Part shown: piece by piece, positions 9,878-18,581 of the stretch | How the letters are laid out: every line of letters starts with the position of its first letter | How positions within the stretch are numbered: the first letter of the stretch is position 1 | DNA from: Stentor coeruleus | Lineage: Eukaryota; Ciliophora; Heterotrichea; Heterotrichida; Stentoridae | Assembly: GCA_001970955.1 (NCBI GenBank) | Contig: MPUH01001061.1 | Location: forward strand, 1-25,009 | Direction: 5' to 3' | DNA: 25,009 nt | Position numbers and translations under genes: made by a program | The notes under the pieces: generated by a model | Database searches by the model: none | What the model saw: the letters and a program-made list of their open reading frames with translations, nothing else | What the model was told of the DNA's origin: nothing

Positions 9878-10131
9878 TTATAATTTTATTAAACATTTTT
9901 TTAAATCTTGCTGTTTTTTGTACTTTTCCTATTATTTCCACATATCTATAAACTTCAAGTTCATCCAAACTACAACTCTCATCATGAATAATTTCTATAT
10001 CTTTCTATACTCAACAAAAATGATTTGCTAGATTTCTCCAACCATATCATCAATAGTTTACTCTAAAAAAAATTTTATTAAACCTTCCGATTATCATATA
10101 CAACATATTTATAAGAAAATATAATCATATA

Positions 10132-10704
10132 ATGCTTGGAAGGAAAGATGCTCTACTTAATCCCTATATGCGTAAGTATATTGTATGCTTAACTTATAGA
10201 AGGTTGATAAAGGAAAAAAATAAGGTTTTTGATCCGGCTCTGATGAAGTTTATGGAAAGTAAAATTGATGAGCTTAAAATGTAGAGATTATTTAGGGGGA
10301 AAGGGCATTGGGAGTATAAAATTTACTCGAAAATTATAAGATGGTCTGAGGAATATTTGATGATGTTGACTAAATCGAATTCTCGGCAAATCGATTCACA
10401 GAGTTTAAAAGCTAGCAAGGATTTATTGAAGATGGCTTATAGGATAAAACAACCGGTTGAAGGGTTTAAAGAGCTTAGTTTCAATTATTTAAAGGAATCT
10501 AAAGAGAAAAAAAATAAGAATAAATTGTATACTTTAAAGTCTATGCCTAAAGAAACAAAGGCAGAAATTGAGAATTTAGCAAGGAGTTTTGAAGAATTTT
10601 CATATGAGAGCAAAGCTTATCGTATGGCTTTTAATATACCGAGTGCATTTACAAAGGAAGAGAGTCTAAGTCTTATTACTATACCTATGAAAATAATTGA
10701 TTGA
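10132..10704 (+). CDS. conserved-looking unknown protein, 185 aa, two exons
   Basis: Exons 10132-10280 and 10296-10704 join across a 15-nt intron to give 185 aa beginning MLGRKDALLNPYMRKYIV. The protein is basic and helical, with no signal peptide or TM segment. An early LTYRRLIKEKN segment is loosely like the LYR motif of small mitochondrial assembly factors, but the length and remainder do not decide it. The stop is TGA, the only TGA stop among the firm genes here; a read-through would add only nine residues before TAA. Convergent with the proteasome gene (291-nt gap). Function unknown. An unspliced reading would start at Met77 in exon 2 and lose the N-terminus. Confidence 0.72.
10281..10295 (+). 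other. 15-nt intron (185-aa unknown gene)
   Basis: The sequence is GTAGAGATTATTTAG, phase 2 (AT|G). Retention creates an immediate in-frame TAG; removal restores a continuous frame from the ATG at 10132. A is at position 10. Confidence 0.82.
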
Positions 10705-10995
10705 GATTTTTTAGTAATAGGTAAATAATTTGGTCTGTGCATAATAAATATCTCTCTAATTATAAACCTTACTATTTAATCAAAAAAAAATAAGATACTT
10801 TTCCTTTACAATATTTTCACTTAACTTTTCTCCAATACAGCAAACCAACATAAAACTTCACTCTCAAAAAATAATAAAAAAACCAAAAAAACTACCCTAA
10901 TACGTAAATAATATCTCAAATATAAAACACATCTAAACCAATTCCCATCCCCATCACTTGCAAATTTCCACCTTATTCTAAAGTAATCCTAACTA

Positions 10996-11676
10996 TTAAC
11001 CTCTAAAAGGCAATTCATTTTGAGAAACATAATTCCTAGTAACTCCATCCGGTCTAACAACAGCATATCTACTAATTCCTCCAGAACTTCCATCTCTAGA
11101 CATAGCAAGCGAAAGGGCATTTTTCACAAAATCCACAGCTTCATTTTCACTCATATTTGGTTTCCAATTCGCATCACAATATCCATAAATATACCCACTT
11201 CCTGATCCAGAAATAGCAAATGGTACTTGAACCATACTTCCACCTAATGGAATTTCATATACTTGTGGTCCTTGTACAGGATCCCAACCAGCTACAATAA
11301 TCGAAGCTCTTAAAAAATCTTTATTGCTATAATTCATCACTTGAAATAATCTAGCTGCTACACCAACTTCAGGATATTCTGAATTCTCATTTACTGCATA
11401 TTGAGACAAATAATGCCTAACATATTTAGCCAAAGTTTGAGTATGAGATGAAACACCAGATCTTAAACAGAAAATCCTTGAATGAATAGGTTCAAGTTTA
11501 TCTGAAATCCTTGAGGCAATATATGTTCCTGATGTTGTCCTTGAATCAGCTCCAACAACAACACCACCGTTGAAAGTTACAGCCATGATTGAAGTCTATA
11601 TTAATAGTACCCCTGTTAATTCTACACCCATCCCACTAAGTTCTGATATGTTGTCACTTACCCCGATTGCTGCCAT
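10996..11676 (-). CDS. PSMB6: 20S proteasome subunit beta1 (caspase-like)
   Basis: Exons 11676-11611 and 11595-10996 encode 221 aa: a 22-residue propeptide ending ELTG, then a mature chain starting Thr-Ser-Ile-Met-Ala-Val. Counting from Thr1, the catalytic set is in place (Thr1, Asp17 in GADSRT, Lys33 in SDKLEP), Arg45 supports the caspase-like specificity of beta1, and SRDGSSGG is the conserved Asp166/Ser169 region. GSGSGYIYGYCD and AGWDP are also beta1 hallmarks. It is a catalytic subunit of the 20S core in cytosol and nucleus, cleaving after acidic residues. The 15-nt intron falls exactly between Gly(-1) and Thr1, so an unspliced reading would start at internal Met4 of the mature chain and lose the nucleophile. 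Divergent from the 704-aa gene. The alternative, beta2 or beta5, is excluded by Arg45 and sequence context. Confidence 0.95.
11596..11610 (-). other. 15-nt intron at proteasome propeptide/mature junction
   Basis: The sequence is GTACTATTAATATAG on the minus strand, phase 0, between the codons for Gly(-1) and catalytic Thr1. Retention reads in frame to TAG. A is at position 10. Confidence 0.92.
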
Positions 11677-11960
11677 TTATAAATTTCTGGTTTTTTGTTA
11701 TAGGATTAAGGCTTGTAATAAAAGGCTTATGGGAAAAAGCTGATATGAGATTTGAAGATAAAAGTAAAATTGATTTAACTGGAAGAAGTTTATGATATAA
11801 GGATAAAGTTGTAAGTGAAGTTTGGGAAAAGAAAATTTATGGAGGTTTATTGGGTATTTTGTTATGATTTTTTAGCTTTTTGTTTGGAAAATTAGTTTCA
11901 GGTATGAAAATGCATGTTTCTAGATTTTATTACAAATGTCTTTACCAAACTCCATTATAA

Positions 11961-14075
11961 ATGGTACTTCGGAGGCTTTTCGCAAAATTCTATAATGAAA
12001 TCAAGACAAAGCCTTTGAATCTTCCAGATGAACTGAAAAAGAATCTAAGGAATTCTACTTCAGTTCAAATAGCTTTAAGAGATTCCATAAAGCGATTTCG
12101 TGCTGAATTGCCAATGCATACTTTATCAGAAATAGTAAAAGCTTCAAAAGCTCATCTTAAAGCTTTTTATACAATCCCTAACATTGTCTCACCTAATGAT
12201 CCTAAATTTGAGCCTGGACTACGAGAAAATTTAATGAAAGAAATGATTGACCCTGAGGTAAAAAGGCAGGTAGAATATCAAGAAGATAGACTTTTTATGC
12301 TTGATAAATCTTTAGAAGCAAGAAGAAACTATCTATTATCTAAAGAAAGAGACAATGTAGAGAATGCAATAAGGGCGTATAATGAAGCCAAAAGAATTGA
12401 AGAGCTTAAAATTAAGGGAGCCAAAAGATTTGTTCCTGAAGCTGAGCAAACTGAACTACTTCTTGACGGAGAAATTAACACCCAACTTGTGCCAATCGAT
12501 ACCCACACAGTTCTAAACCCAAAAGGTGTTGTTAAATTGTCATCTTTACCTGGTAAATATCCACGTTTTGTTGACCTTACCGAACAGGAGCTAGCAAATT
12601 ACATCTGCTACAACATCCTCAACACTGAACAAGGCTTGCAAATGTTTAAAAATTCAATAGAAAATGAGAATTTTCATTCAAATATCAGAGCAAGTCTTAT
12701 CCAAAAATTATCTTTAATCAAACCAGAAAACCCAAAAGATTTTCGTCTAATAGAACTCATTTCATCACTGAAAACCGAAGAACTCAGTAAAAAAAACTTA
12801 TGTAATACAATCTGGGCAATAGGAAAAATTTATGAAACCCCACCAAAATCAATAGGAAATACAGTAGAATCTCTTAAAGAACGTTTCGATGAGATTATTC
12901 CTATTTGTAATTCTTTAAATCTTGCATATGCTTGTGAAGGATTACGTCATATTAAAGATAAAAATAAGAAACTAGGGTTGAAAATATGCTCAAGGTTTAT
13001 TGATTTAATGAACTCAGTTGTTTTACCTGAAGTGCCTATAAACCCTGAGGTTCCTTATTTAAATTTCCCTCCTCAAGGGCATTCTTTTTTTGTTGGATCT
13101 AAAGATTTAACTATTCCTACAAGTAAAGTTCCAAGTATAGCTATTTTTAAAGTGATAAAGTATTTGGAAAATACTGGAATAGATAAATATTTACCATATG
13201 TATATAAGAAAACTGCACAACTTATTAATGGACTTAGTTTGTTTGAATTTGATAAAAATATGCTTGTTGAAGGGATAATTGTATATGGGAAATTAAATGA
13301 AGCTATGCTTTGTGATAAGGATATAAAAGGTTGTTTATTGAAAATGACACAATTAGTTTTAAAGCAGTATGATGAATTAACACTAAAAGAAGTCTATAAA
13401 ATAACCGAAATCCTCATGAAAACCTACAGTTATCATCTAAGTTCTTGGTTTAAAATCCTAGAACTAAGATCCTTTGAAGGTATACACTCTGAACAAGATC
13501 CTAAAATCATTGAAAATATATCTCGTCAATTTATCAGATACTACATCGCCATTAGTTATGGTAGGGACATATCTATAGAGCCATTTGTATGGGTTTATGA
13601 AAAATTCACAGTTTTCACCCCATTACTTGATAAAATTTCAGAAATCACAAAAACTCGGAAAATCGAAAGTGTTGACAGAGCTAGACTTGCAACAATTCTT
13701 GGGATTTCTGGATATAAAATTTCTATAACTAAAGATAAAAATTTTGAAAATATTATCGCTGCTAGTATTCAAGGATATCCACATGAATCACTTGATGAAA
13801 TAAAAACTAGAGAAGAACTTGTGGAAATTGTAAATTCAACTAGAGGATTACATGAGATTTGTGAACTTGCAGCTGCACTTGCTAAACATAATTGTAAGAC
13901 TGATTGGAAGTACTTTGAAGAGTTTTATGAAAATAATAAGGATATTATTAATTCACAACCACATAGGATTGCCCTTGCTTGGGCGATAAAGAAGAAAGTT
14001 CAAGTGAATTATGATTGGAATTTGGTAACGGTAACTGAGAATAGGATGCTTAAGGAAATACAAAATATTGAATAA
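11961..14075 (+). CDS. probable mitochondrial helical-repeat protein, 704 aa
   Basis: A single exon encodes 704 aa. The N-terminus MVLRRLFAKFYNEIKTK is basic, lacks early acidic residues and resembles a mitochondrial presequence. Residues about 100-160 are a charged helix. From about 205 onward the protein looks all-helical with repeat-like units; LSKKNLCNTIWAIGKI (275-290) resembles the 'L-x-NTLWA-x-AK' unit of OPR/HPR proteins that often act on mitochondrial RNA in protists. No C-terminal RAP domain is evident. A mitoribosome- or mtRNA-associated role is inference. The start at 11961 is the first in-frame ATG, followed by G; an upstream ATG at 11938 is in another frame and closes quickly. 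The stop is TAA. Confidence 0.75.
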   Translation: MVLRRLFAKFYNEIKTKPLNLPDELKKNLRNSTSVQIALRDSIKRFRAELPMHTLSEIVKASKAHLKAFYTIPNIVSPNDPKFEPGLRENLMKEMIDPEVKRQVEYQEDRLFMLDKSLEARRNYLLSKERDNVENAIRAYNEAKRIEELKIKGAKRFVPEAEQTELLLDGEINTQLVPIDTHTVLNPKGVVKLSSLPGKYPRFVDLTEQELANYICYNILNTEQGLQMFKNSIENENFHSNIRASLIQKLSLIKPENPKDFRLIELISSLKTEELSKKNLCNTIWAIGKIYETPPKSIGNTVESLKERFDEIIPICNSLNLAYACEGLRHIKDKNKKLGLKICSRFIDLMNSVVLPEVPINPEVPYLNFPPQGHSFFVGSKDLTIPTSKVPSIAIFKVIKYLENTGIDKYLPYVYKKTAQLINGLSLFEFDKNMLVEGIIVYGKLNEAMLCDKDIKGCLLKMTQLVLKQYDELTLKEVYKITEILMKTYSYHLSSWFKILELRSFEGIHSEQDPKIIENISRQFIRYYIAISYGRDISIEPFVWVYEKFTVFTPLLDKISEITKTRKIESVDRARLATILGISGYKISITKDKNFENIIAASIQGYPHESLDEIKTREELVEIVNSTRGLHEICELAAALAKHNCKTDWKYFEEFYENNKDIINSQPHRIALAWAIKKKVQVNYDWNLVTVTENRMLKEIQNIE

Positions 14076-14425
14076 ATTATAGGATGGTAATATATTCTCG
14101 TTAGTTTAAAGTTGATTTTTAATGATTTATATTTTAATATTGTACGTGAGGTTAATTTCCTATTTATATATTAATCTTAATGCATCTAAATCCATAAAAT
14201 CCAAAGTTTATTGCCTTAATCCTCAAACAAAAACTACAACATTAATACGAATCGCATACCCAAAAAAAAAATCAATATTAAAATCCTACAACACAATCTC
14301 ACATTTTCCTCTACCCTCCTTCAAGCATAAATACAAAAACCCTATACATCAATAACCCAACCCATACTTTATCATTCCAACTATTCCACTATTTTATCTT
14401 CAAGAGCAGTTATTTAAATATAATA
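14076..14425. other. spacer between the 704-aa gene and actin-like gene
   Basis: These 350 nt contain no gene I can support. The first part (to about 14165) is G-richer, like other 3' flanks here. From about 14200 it becomes C-rich and G-poor up to the actin-like ATG, so the upstream promoter/5' UTR of that gene probably begins in the second part. An open frame at 14122-14355 has random-looking composition. Confidence 0.5.
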
Positions 14426-15556
14426 ATGGAAGTTGACGAACAAGCTGTAGTAGTTCTCGATATTGGGACACACAAAAGTAAATGCGGTTTTGCTGGAGAT
14501 GACGCTCCAAGAAGTGTGTTTCAAACAGTAGTCGGAAAACCTCGTGTCCCAGGTATTATGATTGGCATGGATATGAGAGATGCTTACGTAGGTCAAGAAG
14601 CTCTAGGTATGAGAGGTCTCTTAAACATGAGTAAACCAATGGAAGATCGTCAAGTATCAAGTTGGGAAGACATATCAAAAGTATGGCATCATGCATTTTA
14701 TAATGAACTAAAAGTTGCCCCAGAAGAACATACAGTGCTTTTATCTGAACCTCCATTAAACCCACCTCAAAAGAAAGAAAAAATCATGGAACTAATGTTT
14801 GAAGAATTTACAGTCAAAAGCTATTATTCAGTAATTGGAGCTACTCTTGGACTTTTTGCTGCTGGAAGGACTATTGGTATAGTTGTTGATAGTGGAGAAG
14901 GAGGAACTCATACTGTACCAGTATATGAAGGATATAGCTGTATACATGCTATAAATAAACTTAAATTCGCAGGAGGGGAAATGACTAATTATTTAAGAGA
15001 CCTTTTAGATGAAAGGGGATATTCATTTACAACACCTAAAGAAATTGATATAGTCAGGGATATAAAAGAAAAATTATGTATTGTTGGAGAAGAAATGTCT
15101 CATGAAATCAAAGCTGAAGAGTCACATTATAGCAGTAGTGATGTTTATTATGAACTTCCTGATAATAATACAATACTTATTAAAGGGGAAAGATATAAAG
15201 CTGCTGAAGGACTTTTCAACCCTGGCTTGTATGGAATTCGTGATGATGGTGTACATCATAAAGTTTATCAGAGTATTATGAAATGTGATCAGGATATAAG
15301 AAAAGAACTTTATGATCATATTTTATTAGTTGGGGGAACTACACTTGTTAGTGGACTTAAGGAAAGACTTAGAAAAGATGTACAGTCTCTTGCTCCTTTG
15401 GGAACGAAACCTGTTGTTATTGACCCACCAGAACGAGAATTTGCTGTATGGGTTGGAGGAAGTATTTTAGCTTCACTTAGTAGCTTCCAGAAAATGTGCA
15501 TTAGTAAGCAGGCTTATGAAGAACAAGGAGCAAGGATTATTCATATCAAATGCTAA
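14426..15556 (+). CDS. divergent actin-family protein
   Basis: A single exon encodes 376 aa, colinear with conventional actin without large insertions. Clear actin landmarks are CGFAGDDAPR (20-29), the D-loop region (about 39-57), WHHAFYNELKVAPEEH (87-102), DSG at 155-157 with THTVP, GYSFTT (198-203), IVRDIKEKLC (209-218), SIMKCDQDIRKELY (283-296), GGTT (303-306) and GGSILASLSSFQ (344-355). Departures at the nucleotide site are marked: Gly138 replaces actin Gln137, Asp74 replaces His73, Arg75 replaces Gly74, phosphate loop 1 reads DIGTH instead of DNGSG, and DSGEGGTH replaces DSGDGVTH; His161 is kept. The C-terminal Phe is absent (ends IHIKC). It is probably a ciliate-specific actin or actin-like protein with altered ATPase; it is too short to be most Arps. 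Confidence 0.93.
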   Translation: MEVDEQAVVVLDIGTHKSKCGFAGDDAPRSVFQTVVGKPRVPGIMIGMDMRDAYVGQEALGMRGLLNMSKPMEDRQVSSWEDISKVWHHAFYNELKVAPEEHTVLLSEPPLNPPQKKEKIMELMFEEFTVKSYYSVIGATLGLFAAGRTIGIVVDSGEGGTHTVPVYEGYSCIHAINKLKFAGGEMTNYLRDLLDERGYSFTTPKEIDIVRDIKEKLCIVGEEMSHEIKAEESHYSSSDVYYELPDNNTILIKGERYKAAEGLFNPGLYGIRDDGVHHKVYQSIMKCDQDIRKELYDHILLVGGTTLVSGLKERLRKDVQSLAPLGTKPVVIDPPEREFAVWVGGSILASLSSFQKMCISKQAYEEQGARIIHIKC

Positions 15557-15587
15557 GTTAGTTTATGATTTTAGTATCAGTATTTGT

Positions 15588-15720
15588 AGGAATTATTACT
15601 TGACTGTTTGTGAGCACTTGTTAATTTTCTTCTTTTTAGGATTTTTGTAATAGAGTTTTTGTTTGTTGATTTTTTATTTCTTGTTTTTCGTTTTTTAAAA
15701 TTCATCATCCCATAAAATAT
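15588..15720 (+). repeat. dispersed intergenic repeat, copy B
   Basis: It is the counterpart of 5471-5599, with the same ordered blocks. It begins 31 nt after the actin-like stop codon, so it may include that gene's 3' end signals; copy A is 432 nt after the kelch stop. Confidence 0.35.
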
Positions 15721-15861
15721 GTGTTAATGAAAAAGTTTTAATAATTTCATTCGCGTTTTTTGTGTTTGTTTTCAATTTCTTATCTTTAGTTTTGTATTCC
15801 TTGTATTATTCAATAGCTTTTTTTTTTCTGTCTAATACAAATAATAAGGATATTTTTGATT

Positions 15862-15913
15862 TGTGCTTTGATGTCTTAAGTATTTGCAGTATTCTGTGCT
15901 TTGATGTATTAAG
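15862..15913 (+). repeat. two-copy 19-nt direct repeat, 33-nt period
   Basis: TGTGCTTTGATGTCTTAAG (15862-15880) recurs as TGTGCTTTGATGTATTAAG (15895-15913) with one mismatch. It ends 20 nt before the ATG of the 83-aa gene, so it could be a duplicated upstream element or a simple local duplication. Confidence 0.8.
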
Positions 15914-15933
15914 ATTTAATATAAATTTTGAAA

Positions 15934-16185
15934 ATGGCCTTGAAGAATTTTACTATGAGTATTTCGTCAACACAGAGTATTTTAAGTATTGGGTTTGATA
16001 GCTCACCTGTTGGAAGAGAATTGTCAGAATATGATAAATCACCCATATCTATACCTTATCCTTGCAATGATTCACTTGTTACTTTGTTTAGCTTTAATGT
16101 TATAAGATGTAAGGATGAGAATGAGGAAAAGGGGTATACACACAATCCTATGAATAATGATCGGTGCAATTGTCAAGTGTTTTAA
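15934..16185 (+). CDS. hypothetical protein, 83 aa
   Basis: The frame starts at ATG 15934 (G at +4) and stops at TAA. The product begins MALKNFTMSISSTQSILSIG, is Ser- and Asn-rich in its first half and ends with CNCQVF. It has four Cys residues (CNDS, RCKD, RCNC) but no recognisable zinc pattern, signal peptide or TM helix. Composition and the C-terminal charged segment look coded. No family is recognised. It lies between the actin-like gene and the secreted beta-sandwich gene, both on the same strand, with large spacers, so its neighbours give no functional hint. Confidence 0.5.
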   Translation: MALKNFTMSISSTQSILSIGFDSSPVGRELSEYDKSPISIPYPCNDSLVTLFSFNVIRCKDENEEKGYTHNPMNNDRCNCQVF

Positions 16186-16655
16186 GTGGTAAACTTTGGG
16201 TTATTTACACAGTTATAACTTATAATTGATTGCATTTTTTTTAGGTTTTGATTTGCTTGATTTGAGCTGTAACAATATTGTAAATATATATATATCATTA
16301 GATTGTGTTGTTTTTTTAAATATTGACTCTTTAATAAGTTTCAGGGTTTTAGAATTTTCTATAGGTAGAAAAGTATTAAAAATTAAGATTAGGATACGCA
16401 TTTTTTCAGTGTAGATAAGAAAAAGTTTTAAAAAATTAGTGATAATTTATCTATCTTGAAGAAAATCTCAATTCAAATTTTTGAGTTTTTAAAAAGTAAT
16501 ATAAGAATATTTAGTATAGTTTTTAACTGTAATTTTGATGTAGTTTTATATAAAGCAAGAAATAATTAATCTATGCCATAGAAGTTTCAAATTAATTATC
16601 TATAAATAATTGTGATATATAAAAAAATTATTAGAGGATAAACATAATTATATTT
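16186..16655. other. AT-rich spacer
   Basis: These 470 nt include a short (AT)n run near 16280-16290 and overlapping low-complexity frames on both strands (about 62 aa each at 16213-16414) that look like by-products of AT-rich DNA. No gene is supported. Confidence 0.5.
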
Positions 16656-17153
16656 ATGGTAAAGTTTTTAGGTTCAATATTATTTGTTTCTCTCATCATT
16701 GATTCAGTTGTTTCAGTAAATTTACCTTTTTATGTAATTAGTGATACAACCAATTGGGTAGAAGGCCCCTCATCTTCTTCAGGGATGTTCTCTATTGTGA
16801 CTTCAACAGATTCTTTATGGACAGCATCAATACCTGGGGCAAATTGGATTTGGGACTTTTCAGGGTCAGGTCCTATAGGAGTTGGGAATTTTTATAAATA
16901 TTTCTTTATAGCTGGTTCCCCAACTTCATCAACTCTGGAAATTGCTGCAGATGGAATATTTAAAACATTTATAAATGGACAAACGATAAGTTGTGATGAT
17001 ACTACTGGAAATACTTATTTGAATAAAATAACATGCTATCCAACTCTTTCAGCTTTTGTTAGTGGGATAAATGTGTTTCATGTTGAAGTAACAAATGCAT
17101 CACAAGGCAATTGCGGACTTTTATATAAGCTGTATGTTGTTTCTACTTATTAG
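16656..17153 (+). CDS. secreted beta-sandwich / lectin-like protein, 165 aa
   Basis: The first 20 residues (MVKFLGSILFVSLIIDSVVS) are a clear signal peptide. The remainder is Ser/Thr/Gly-rich beta-type sequence with the order: SLWTASIPGANWIWDF, then FYKYFFI, then TLEIAADGIFKTFINGQ, then FVSGINVFHVEVTNA and a final CGLLYKLYV strand. That order is characteristic of galactose-binding-like jelly-roll domains found in secreted carbohydrate-binding proteins (an 'IAADxxxxxFxNG' strand followed by 'GxNxxxVxVxN'). Cysteines fall as C109, C122 and C148. No TM or GPI signal follows, so a soluble secreted or granule/cortex protein is likely. Ligand unknown. The stop is TAG. Confidence 0.75.
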   Translation: MVKFLGSILFVSLIIDSVVSVNLPFYVISDTTNWVEGPSSSSGMFSIVTSTDSLWTASIPGANWIWDFSGSGPIGVGNFYKYFFIAGSPTSSTLEIAADGIFKTFINGQTISCDDTTGNTYLNKITCYPTLSAFVSGINVFHVEVTNASQGNCGLLYKLYVVSTY

Positions 17154-17294
17154 TTGAATAGTTAAGAATATTAGTGGGATTGGGAAAAAGTATTTGATTC
17201 AAAGTTTATGATAAAATAATTTTTACTAACAAAATAAATAGTCTCATTTTGCTTATATTTTAAGTTAAATTCATACCTATAATAAAAGTTAAAT

Positions 17295-17573
17295 ATGAAG
17301 AATTTTTTGTTTTGCTGTTTTGAACAAGAAGAAAAAACCGAAGAGATAGAACAAAAGTCAACAAATATGGAATCAGAACTATCTATTGTAGATAAATTAA
17401 ACATAGTCAAAGAACTTATAAGAAAATCCGTAGAAGAATCTAAAACTAACAGGACAGTCCAAAGAAAGCGCGCAGAAATAATAATTGCTATTGATCACAT
17501 CCCTGTATACGAAAATGTCCATGGCCAACTTAAAATGAAAAACGAATCAAGAAAAGTAATTTACACTAATTAA
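17295..17573 (+). CDS. small acylated-type hypothetical protein, 92 aa
   Basis: The frame starts at ATG 17295 and stops at TAA. The N-terminus MKNFLFCCFEQEEKTEEIEQ has a double Cys next to hydrophobic residues, a plausible palmitoylation site, followed by an acidic stretch and an amphipathic helix (LNIVKELIRKSVEESK). The C-terminus contains IIIAIDHIPVYENVHG. No TM helix or known domain is seen. Membrane tethering is inference. It is convergent with the minus-strand 141-aa gene, 150 nt between the stops. Confidence 0.6.
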   Translation: MKNFLFCCFEQEEKTEEIEQKSTNMESELSIVDKLNIVKELIRKSVEESKTNRTVQRKRAEIIIAIDHIPVYENVHGQLKMKNESRKVIYTN

Positions 17574-17723
17574 TAAAACCTAACCTGTATATCATGATAA
17601 TTTAAATATTATTATTTAAAATTCCTAATAATCCTAATCCAATCTCAAAAAATCACTTGGTTTTTGAATTATATCAAAAAAAAACAATCATAAATACAAT
17701 TACATAATTTACACTTTAGATAT

Positions 17724-18149
17724 TTATATGAATTTTCTATATCCTTTAGCTACAAGTGGTGATAAATCAAGTTGTCTGCATCCATTTTTCATAGAAGTGT
17801 ACTTTATTAAGTAAGAATTTTTGACTATAGGCTCTGGCTTTAAGGCTTTTTGAATACTGGATAAAGGGCCTAAGCTTATGGTTGTCCCTTGTTCTTTACT
17901 TATATAGGGCAATTGAACTGAAAGATTCTTTTTAACTCTATTAGACCTAGAAAAATACCCTTGGTTGCTTGAAAAACGTTTATTAAGCGACCTGTTAGAA
18001 ACTATCATGTTGAAATGGATGTTATTTGGGGCAAATATACTTTTAAATCTTTTTACCTCAGGTTCTTGAGGCTCATTTTGAAGGCATTCGGTATCAGGAC
18101 AGTGTCTAAGTGAATCTAAATCTCTGATATAATATATTTTTCCACTCAT
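17724..18149 (-). CDS. hypothetical basic protein, 141 aa
   Basis: The minus-strand frame starts with MSGKIYYIRDLDSLRHCPDT and stops at TAA. The product is basic, Ser/Asn/Lys-rich, with no TM helix, signal peptide or recognised domain; it ends GCRQLDLSPLVAKGYRKFI. On the transcript side two ATGs lie just upstream in another frame (start about 18172) and open about 21 codons overlapping this start, so either a short uORF exists or the mRNA starts inside it. Convergent with the 92-aa gene and divergent from the CDPK gene (432 nt apart). Confidence 0.62.
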   Translation of the reverse strand: MSGKIYYIRDLDSLRHCPDTECLQNEPQEPEVKRFKSIFAPNNIHFNMIVSNRSLNKRFSSNQGYFSRSNRVKKNLSVQLPYISKEQGTTISLGPLSSIQKALKPEPIVKNSYLIKYTSMKNGCRQLDLSPLVAKGYRKFI

Positions 18150-18581
18150 AATTTTTTGTATCCATTTTCATTGATGATGCAATCAGGGAGTTTATTAAAT
18201 TAATTCAAGATTAGCAAGCTAAAATTCTTATTATATATAATAATTGTCTTATTATAATTTATTAGTCTTTTATTCATAATGTTTTCACAACTTTTAAACA
18301 TAATGTATTATTTTAACAAGAAAATATTTCATTATTATAATAATCATATTTTAAAATACTTTTAAAAGGTTATTCCTTACTCCAATCTTATTCATACGCA
18401 TTTTTTTCTTTTTTCTATAAACTATTACTATATTCTATAATAATAACCTAAATGGTTTCTATATCAGTATAATTCCTTTTACAATCAATCTTAAACCTAA
18501 TTTTAATATTTATCCTACACATTATAACTCCTCCTCAACCTAAAAATTATAAAAAATCATTAAAATCTTATAATTAACAAT
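18150..18581. promoter_or_regulatory. divergent promoter region (141-aa gene / CDPK)
   Basis: These 432 nt separate two divergent starts, so they must hold both promoters. The part next to the CDPK is C-rich and almost G-free, like other 5' flanks here. No discrete motif could be assigned. Confidence 0.5.

Larger units (their letters stand above)
15557..15933. other. spacer after actin-like gene
   Basis: This T- and G-rich spacer holds one copy of the dispersed repeat (15588-15720) right after the actin-like stop and a two-copy 19-nt direct repeat shortly before the next gene. I see no coding frame of convincing composition. Confidence 0.5.

Noticed and set aside
14122-14355. 77-aa plus-strand open frame
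   Set aside because: Composition is hydrophobic then Lys/Ser/Thr-rich as expected from AT-rich then C-rich spacer DNA; no domain, and it lies in the probable promoter of the actin-like gene.
16213-16414. Overlapping 62-aa frames on both strands
   Set aside because: Mutually antisense, low complexity, no ATG context or domain; typical of AT-rich spacer.
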